From an uncultured Gemmatimonadota bacterium (lineage in GTDB: Bacteria; Gemmatimonadota; Gemmatimonadetes; Gemmatimonadales; Gemmatimonadaceae), in assembly GCA_946480295.1 (NCBI GenBank), contig CAMLIT010000091.1, forward strand, positions 1 to 18,196: DNA of 18,196 bases. Reading direction: 5' to 3'. Below the pieces are notes generated by a model. The model did not search any database and was not told where the DNA came from. It saw only the letters and a program-made list of their open reading frames with translations. The position numbers were made by a program, and so were the translations under genes. Below are positions 13,793-18,196 of the stretch, in pieces (position 1 is the stretch's first letter; each line of letters starts with the position of its first letter).

Positions 13793-15148
13793 ATGACGCA
13801 GACCCCGACCACCGCCGCGCGCGACCTCGCGCGCGACGCCGACCTCTCCCTCGACGAGCTGTGGATGCCCTTCACGGCGAACCGCGCCTTCAAGCGCGCG
13901 CCGCGCCTGTTCGTGTCGGCGAAGGGGATGCACTACACGACCGCCGATGGGCGGCAGATCCTCGACGGGACGGCGGGGCTGTGGTGCGTCAACGCGGGGC
14001 ACTGCCGCGAGCGCATCGTCGCGGCGATCGCCGCGCAGGCCGCGGAGCTGGACTACGCGCCGCTCTTCCAGATGGGGCACCCGCTCGAGTTCCAGCTCGC
14101 GCGCCGTTTGGCGGCGATGGCACCGGCGGGGCTGGATCGCGTGTTCCTCGCCAACTCCGGCTCGGAGGCGGTGGACACGGCGCTCAAGATCGCGCTCGCC
14201 TACTGGCAGGCGAGGGGGGAGCCGGAGCGCACGCGGCTGATCGGCCGGCAGCGGGGGTACCATGGCGTGGGGTTCGGCGGGCTGTCGGTGGGCGGGATGG
14301 AGGCGAACAAGCGCGCCTTCGCCGCGCAGCTCCTGCCGCGCGTCGACCACCTCGCCGCGACACACGACCTGGCGCACAACGCGTTCAGCCGCGGGCAGCC
14401 GGCGTGGGGGGCGCACCTCGCCGACGAGCTGGAGGAGATCGTCGCGCGGCACGGCGCGCACACGATCGCGGCGGTGATCGTCGAGCCGGTCGCCGGCTCG
14501 ACGGGGGTGCTCATCCCGCCCCGCGGCTACCTCGAGCGGCTGCGCGCGATCTGCGACCGGCACGGCATCCTCCTCGTCTTCGACGAGGTGATCACCGGCT
14601 TCGGCCGCCTCGGCGCACCCTTCGCCGCCGAGTACTTCGGCGTGACCCCCGACCTGATGACCGTGGCGAAGGGGATCACGAACGCCGCGGTGCCGATGGG
14701 GGCGGTGTTCGTGCAGAGCGGGATCCACGACACGATCGTGAACGCGACGCCGGCCGGCGTGGAGTTCTTTCACGGGTACACGTACTCGGGGCACCCGCTC
14801 GCCTGCGCCGCGTCGATGGCGACGCTGGACGTCTACCGCGACGAGAACCTCTTCGCGCGCGCCGCGGAGCTGGCGCCGTACTGGGAGGAGGCGGTGCACT
14901 CGCTGCGCGGCCTGCCCTACGTGATCGACCTGCGGAACCTCGGGCTGGTCGGCGCGATCGAGCTGGAGCCGCGCCCCGGCGCGCCGGGCGCGCGCGCATG
15001 GGACGTGTTCCTCGAGTGCTTCCGGCGCGGGGTGCTGGTGCGCTCCACCGGCGACTCCCTCGTCCTCTCGCCCCCGCTCATCATCGAGACGGGGCAGATC
15101 GATCAGATCTTCGGGACGGTGGCGGAGGCACTGAAGAGCGTCGCCTGA
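13793..15148 (+). CDS. Class III PLP aminotransferase, omega-amino acid:pyruvate type
   Basis: The 451-residue cytoplasmic enzyme matches beta-alanine (omega-amino acid):pyruvate aminotransferases in length and motifs. It opens with DELWMPFTANRAFKRAPRLF and LDGTAGLWCVNAGHCR, then has FLANSGSEAVDTALK and GYHGVGFGGLSVGG. The PLP-nitrogen-binding Asp264 lies in LVFDEVITGFGRLG and the Schiff-base Lys293 in TVAKGITNAAVPMGAVFV. FHGYTYSGHPLACAA, LVGAIELEPR and a C-terminal arginine in RSTGDSLVLSPPLI follow. The expected reaction moves the amino group of beta-alanine or another omega-amine to pyruvate, giving alanine and a semialdehyde; the exact amine donor is not certain. No Shine-Dalgarno precedes the ATG. 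It converges on the peptidase gene, with a palindromic repeat between. Confidence 0.94.
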   Translation: MTQTPTTAARDLARDADLSLDELWMPFTANRAFKRAPRLFVSAKGMHYTTADGRQILDGTAGLWCVNAGHCRERIVAAIAAQAAELDYAPLFQMGHPLEFQLARRLAAMAPAGLDRVFLANSGSEAVDTALKIALAYWQARGEPERTRLIGRQRGYHGVGFGGLSVGGMEANKRAFAAQLLPRVDHLAATHDLAHNAFSRGQPAWGAHLADELEEIVARHGAHTIAAVIVEPVAGSTGVLIPPRGYLERLRAICDRHGILLVFDEVITGFGRLGAPFAAEYFGVTPDLMTVAKGITNAAVPMGAVFVQSGIHDTIVNATPAGVEFFHGYTYSGHPLACAASMATLDVYRDENLFARAAELAPYWEEAVHSLRGLPYVIDLRNLGLVGAIELEPRPGAPGARAWDVFLECFRRGVLVRSTGDSLVLSPPLIIETGQIDQIFGTVAEALKSVA

Positions 15149-15165
15149 CGGCGCGCGACAGGACG

Positions 15166-15277
15166 ATCGTCATTGGTCAGTAGTCGTTGGTGATTGGCGA
15201 GCCGCTCGGGAGGGCACGAGAAGCGTCCCGAGCGGCTCGCCAACGACCAATGACCAACGACCAATCACGTCGTTGCG
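15166..15277. repeat. Nested palindromic intergenic repeat, copy B
   Basis: A perfect 16-bp inverted repeat (GGCGAGCCGCTCGGGA at 15196-15211, TCCCGAGCGGCTCGCC at 15226-15241, 14-nt loop) is enclosed by a longer imperfect one, 15170-15195 against 15242-15275 with GTCGTTGGT/ACCAACGAC words. Positions 15239-15273 repeat 4913-4947 at 34 of 35 bases. It fills the gap between the convergent aminotransferase and peptidase genes and could terminate both, as the hairpin forms on either strand. Confidence 0.88.
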
Positions 15278-15292
15278 ATCATCCGTCGCCTG

Positions 15293-17689
15293 TCACCGGC
15301 GAAACGCCGCCACCGCCGGCGGGTGCATCTCGTACTCCTTCGGCGGCTCGGCGCCCATGAGGTTGCGCACGAAGTAGTCCCAGCGGCGCCGCATCATGTA
15401 GCTCGATTCCAGGCCGTAGCCGTGGTGCTGGTTGGGGAGGAGGAGGAGGTCGAAGTCCTTGTTCGCCCGGATCAGCGCGTCGACGACGAGCAGCGTGTTG
15501 TACGGCGGCACGTTGTCGTCCATGGTCCCGTGGGCGAGCAGCAGCTTCCCCTTCAGGTTGCGCGCGTGGTTCTGGTTGGCCTGGTCGTCGTAGTTGGTGC
15601 TGTCGTCGCCCAGCTCCTTCAGCAACCCCTGATAGCGCTCGCCCCAGTCGTCCTCGTACTCGCGGTTGTCGTGGTTGCCCGATTCCGAGATGCCGACCTT
15701 GAAGAAGTCGGGGTAGCGGAACATCGCGTCGGCGGTGGCGAAGCCGCCGCCCGAGTGCCCCCAGATCCCCACGCGGTCGATGTCGATCCAGGGATGGCGC
15801 TGGGCGAGCTGCCTGATCCCCGTCACCTGGTCGGGAAGGGTGTTGTCGCCCATGTCGCCGTAGTAGGCGTCGTGGAACGACTTGGAGCGCATCGGCGTGC
15901 CCATGCCGTCGATCTGCACGACGACGAAGCCGAGGTCGGCGAGCGCCTGCGCGTCGCCGCGCGCCGAGACGAAGCTCCGCGTGCCCACGCTCCCCGTCTG
16001 CGGGCCGGGGTAGATGTTGTCGATGATCGGGTACTTCTTCGTCGAGTCGAAGTCCATCGGCCGGAAGAGCAGCCCGTAGAGGTCCGTCTTCCCGTCGCGC
16101 GCCTTGACGGTGATTGACGTCGGCGGCTTCCACCCGGCGGCGAGGAGGCGCGAGATGTCCGTCCTGTCCACCGGCATGACGAGGCGGCCGCGCGCGTCGC
16201 GCAGCACGGTCACCTGCGGCGTCTGCGGCGTGGAGTACGTGTCGAGCACGTAGCGCCCGTCGGGGGAGATGGAGACCTCGTGATCGGCGCTGTCCGGCGT
16301 CAGCAGCCGCAGGTCGCTCCCGTCCATGCGGATGCTGTACAGGTGGCGGAAGTACGGGTCGCCCGGCTCGCGCCCCGCGCCGGTGAAGAAGATGGTGCGG
16401 CTCGCCGGGTCCACGCGCAGCACCTGGAGCACCGGCCAGTCGCCGCTCGTTATGCGGCGCTCGAGCTTCCCCGTCCGGAGATCGTACAGGTAGAGATGGC
16501 CCCAGTTGTCGCGCTCGGAGAACCAGATCACCTCGTTGCTCGCCGGGAGCACGCTCCAGTTCGACTTGTTGAAGCCGCCCTCGTACTGCGTCGGCGAGGT
16601 CTCGCTGAGGATGTCGCGCACCGCGCCGGTTGCCGGATCGGCCTCGCGGAGCACCTCGTGCTTGTGATCGCGCGAGGTGGACACGAAGAAGAGCCGCGAC
16701 GCGTCGGGGCTCCACTGGACGTCGGTGAACTCGGATCCGCGGCAGGCGATGTGGTCGCAGATCGTGGAGCGGTGCTGGTCGGGGGGCATCCGGAGCCGCA
16801 CGACGCGCGGCGTGTCGACGTCGATGACGACGCGCTGGATCATCGTGACGACGCTGTCGCCGGGGAGCGGGTACTTCCACGCCTCCAGGTGCGGATGGCC
16901 GATGTTGGTCGTGACGAGGTACATGTCGCCGACGCCGCGCTGGTCCTGCTGGAAGGTCGCGATCTTCCGCGAGTCGGGGGACCAGAGGAGGATCGGCCGG
17001 TCGCTTCTTGTCCAGCCGGCGTTGTCCGTGGCGTAGCCGAAGTCCTTCACGCCGTCGGTGGTGAGCCGCGTCTCCTTGCCGGTGGCGACATCGCGGACCC
17101 AGAGATTCCAGTCGCGGATGAACGCGGCCTTCCGGCCGTCGGGCGAGAGCACCTCGTTGCGGCCGACGCCGGCCGCGGGGGAGGCGACGCAGCGGTTCCC
17201 CTGGACGTCGCAGCTGTAGTGCCGGGTGCGCACGTCGAACTCGACCGACCGGCCGTTGCCGGTCACCTCGAAGCTGGTGATCGGCAGGGCGTTGGCGGCG
17301 TAGGTCGTGCCCGCGGCGGCGGAGAGCGCCTGTGCCAAACGAGCCTGGTCGAAGGCGGGGTGGCGGCGCCGCGTGTGCGGATCCACCGCGATGAACTCGG
17401 TGCCGGCGGCGGTGGTGGTCCGGTACCAGAAGCTGCCGTCGGGCAGCCAGGTCACGCCGCTCACGCCGCCGTGGACGAGCGGCGCGGTGTCGTAGCCCAG
17501 CCAGCGCTCGGCGCGGGCGTAGTCGGCCGCGGTGAGCACGCGCGTCGGCTGCGCTGGCTGCTGGGCGCGGGCGTCGGCGGGGGCGAGCGCGGATGCGGCG
17601 AGGAGGGCGGCAAGGGCGGCGAGCATGCGCTGGCGCGCCCGCGCTGGGCCCACGGAGTGGCGAGCGAGGTGATCCACGGTTCGTAACAT
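15293..17689 (-). CDS. Secreted dipeptidyl peptidase IV-family serine peptidase (S9B)
   Basis: ATG at 17689 has AGGAG 6 nt upstream and gives 798 residues with a signal peptide (hydrophobic MLAALAALLAASALAPADARAQ at about 22-43; Met22 is an alternative start). Residues about 45-540 form the DPP IV beta-propeller, with repeated SPD motifs such as LSPDGRKAAF, WSPDSRKIATF and ISPDGRYVLD, and the S9B signature GHPHLEAWKYPLPGDS. The C-terminal alpha/beta hydrolase carries Ser646 (IWGHSGGGFA), Asp724 (HGTMDDNV) and His756 (NQHHGYG). Their spacing (78 and 32) equals that of human DPP IV Ser630/Asp708/His740. It should remove dipeptides from peptides outside the cytoplasm. The nucleophile elbow is GHSGGG rather than the usual GWSYGG. 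Open frame upstream of 17689 is not coding-like. Confidence 0.93.
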   Translation of the reverse strand: MLRTVDHLARHSVGPARARQRMLAALAALLAASALAPADARAQQPAQPTRVLTAADYARAERWLGYDTAPLVHGGVSGVTWLPDGSFWYRTTTAAGTEFIAVDPHTRRRHPAFDQARLAQALSAAAGTTYAANALPITSFEVTGNGRSVEFDVRTRHYSCDVQGNRCVASPAAGVGRNEVLSPDGRKAAFIRDWNLWVRDVATGKETRLTTDGVKDFGYATDNAGWTRSDRPILLWSPDSRKIATFQQDQRGVGDMYLVTTNIGHPHLEAWKYPLPGDSVVTMIQRVVIDVDTPRVVRLRMPPDQHRSTICDHIACRGSEFTDVQWSPDASRLFFVSTSRDHKHEVLREADPATGAVRDILSETSPTQYEGGFNKSNWSVLPASNEVIWFSERDNWGHLYLYDLRTGKLERRITSGDWPVLQVLRVDPASRTIFFTGAGREPGDPYFRHLYSIRMDGSDLRLLTPDSADHEVSISPDGRYVLDTYSTPQTPQVTVLRDARGRLVMPVDRTDISRLLAAGWKPPTSITVKARDGKTDLYGLLFRPMDFDSTKKYPIIDNIYPGPQTGSVGTRSFVSARGDAQALADLGFVVVQIDGMGTPMRSKSFHDAYYGDMGDNTLPDQVTGIRQLAQRHPWIDIDRVGIWGHSGGGFATADAMFRYPDFFKVGISESGNHDNREYEDDWGERYQGLLKELGDDSTNYDDQANQNHARNLKGKLLLAHGTMDDNVPPYNTLLVVDALIRANKDFDLLLLPNQHHGYGLESSYMMRRRWDYFVRNLMGAEPPKEYEMHPPAVAAFRR

Positions 17690-18067
17690 CTTGCTCCTGT
17701 ACGAGTTCTGCTCGGGAAGGGCGGCTGGTCGGAGGAACGCTGTGAAGTTGCCGAGGGCTGGCGCGAGCGGCAACCGCGACGGGCGGCACCGAGCCACGCC
17801 GACGGCGAAGGGTCCGGTCGCGGCCGTGGCGGCGAGCCCCCGATGGCGCCGGCGCCCCTTTCCGTACAGCATTCTGGCGCGGACGATCGCCGTTCGGCAC
17901 CGCGGGGACGAACCGCACGAGGCAGGCGCCCAGTGTTGGCAGGAACCGGGCACCGCCAGGCAAATCGCGCCCGTCGCGAGCACCCGGCATGCAGCGTGCG
18001 GCCTCAGGGGCGCCGAAAGCCCGCCGGCTCCCGCCGGCGCACACGAACTGCACATACGGAGGAGAAC
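17690..18067. other. Divergent intergenic region between peptidase and lipoprotein genes
   Basis: These 378 bases separate two divergent secreted-protein genes and must hold both promoters, but no pair of -35/-10 boxes stands out. A 6-bp inverted repeat (CGCCGG, CCGGCG) sits near 18022-18040, shortly before the lipoprotein Shine-Dalgarno. The minus-strand frame that stays open across the region is Arg/Pro/Cys-rich and has no coding character. Confidence 0.5.
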
Positions 18068-18196
18068 GTGTTCGACAAGAGTCGATTCTGGATCGTCGCT
18101 GGGCTGTGGCTCGTCGCATGTGGTGGCGGCGACAAGACGGGAGCCGGGGCGAGCACCGGCGCCGCCGCGCCGGCCGCCGCGAGCAGCGCCGCGGCG
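18068..18196 (+). CDS. Lipoprotein, N-terminal part (runs off right edge)
   Basis: GTG at 18068 follows a strong GGAGGAG (18058-18064). The 43 codons visible encode a short basic start (FDKSRF), a hydrophobic segment WIVAGLWLVA, and a lipobox LVAC with Cys18, then GGGDKTGAG and an Ala/Ser/Pro-rich flexible linker. This is a type II signal peptide: the protein should be lipid-anchored in the envelope after cleavage before Cys18. The functional domain lies beyond the window. Plastocyanin-like or cytochrome c lipoproteins often have this kind of linker, but nothing visible here decides. Confidence 0.8.
   Translation, partial: MFDKSRFWIVAGLWLVACGGGDKTGAGASTGAAAPAAASSAAA

Noticed and set aside
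13745..14899. Minus-strand extension of the 73-residue gene across the aminotransferase
   Set aside because: The frame is antisense to clear aminotransferase motifs and is Arg/His-rich; only the last 73 codons look coding.
16280..17686. Long plus-strand open frame opposite the DPP IV gene
   Set aside because: Its translation is Arg/Val/Gly/Ala-rich with no motifs, and the opposite strand has a complete peptidase with catalytic triad and signal peptide.
17690..18119. Upstream extension of the DPP IV frame
   Set aside because: The ATG at 17689 has a good Shine-Dalgarno and a signal peptide follows; the extension is Cys/Arg/Pro-rich and overlaps the lipoprotein start.

Overview
The window is very GC-rich, densely coded DNA with almost universal G/C at third codon positions and no sign of an IS element, phage, tRNA/rRNA gene or CRISPR array. 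The gene set fits a member of the Gemmatimonadota or a close relative: a secreted DPP IV-type peptidase, a paired active/inactive M16 system, a double-domain KaiC next to a histidine kinase with a pseudo-receiver, many short lineage-type proteins, and a candidate promoter of the form TTGACT-N16-TAGTTT. The taxonomic guess is inference from gene style, not from a marker gene.

Left part (1-4814): a partial minus-strand CDS runs off the left edge and diverges from a short plus-strand ORF. Two small hypothetical proteins follow (346-627, 737-943). The second abuts a free-standing alanyl-tRNA editing protein (AlaX type, 944-2113). That gene overlaps tail-to-tail with a family 9 glycosyltransferase (2085-3212, minus). 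Divergent from the glycosyltransferase, a polyphosphate-glucokinase-like ROK gene (about 3342-4037), which has no recognisable start codon, is followed after 24 bp by a Cof-type HAD phosphatase (4062-4814). ROK and HAD probably act on related sugar phosphates.

Middle (4815-9792): a nested palindromic repeat (4815-4975) separates HAD from a translationally coupled pair of secreted M16 zinc-protease subunits. The first (5088-6503) carries the full HxxEH/E zinc site; the second (6503-7960) has lost it but keeps the R/Y substrate-binding pair. A long hairpin follows. Then comes a 5' leader containing a consensus-like promoter, a 30-codon upstream ORF and an intrinsic-terminator-like hairpin ahead of a MATE efflux transporter (8353-9792). 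This leader looks like an attenuator.

KaiC/kinase block (9821-13074, minus): a KaiC-like double RecA ATPase and a histidine kinase are separated by 6 nt and form an evident operon with a good promoter very close to a TTG start. Upstream lies a small single-pass membrane protein with a glycine-rich tail.

Right part (13230-18196): a probably frameshifted small gene, a short basic protein, and a class III omega-amino acid:pyruvate aminotransferase (13793-15148). A second copy of the palindromic repeat sits between convergent genes. An 798-residue DPP IV-family serine peptidase (15293-17689, minus) follows, with catalytic spacing identical to classical DPP IV. A truncated lipoprotein gene starts at 18068 and runs off the right edge.
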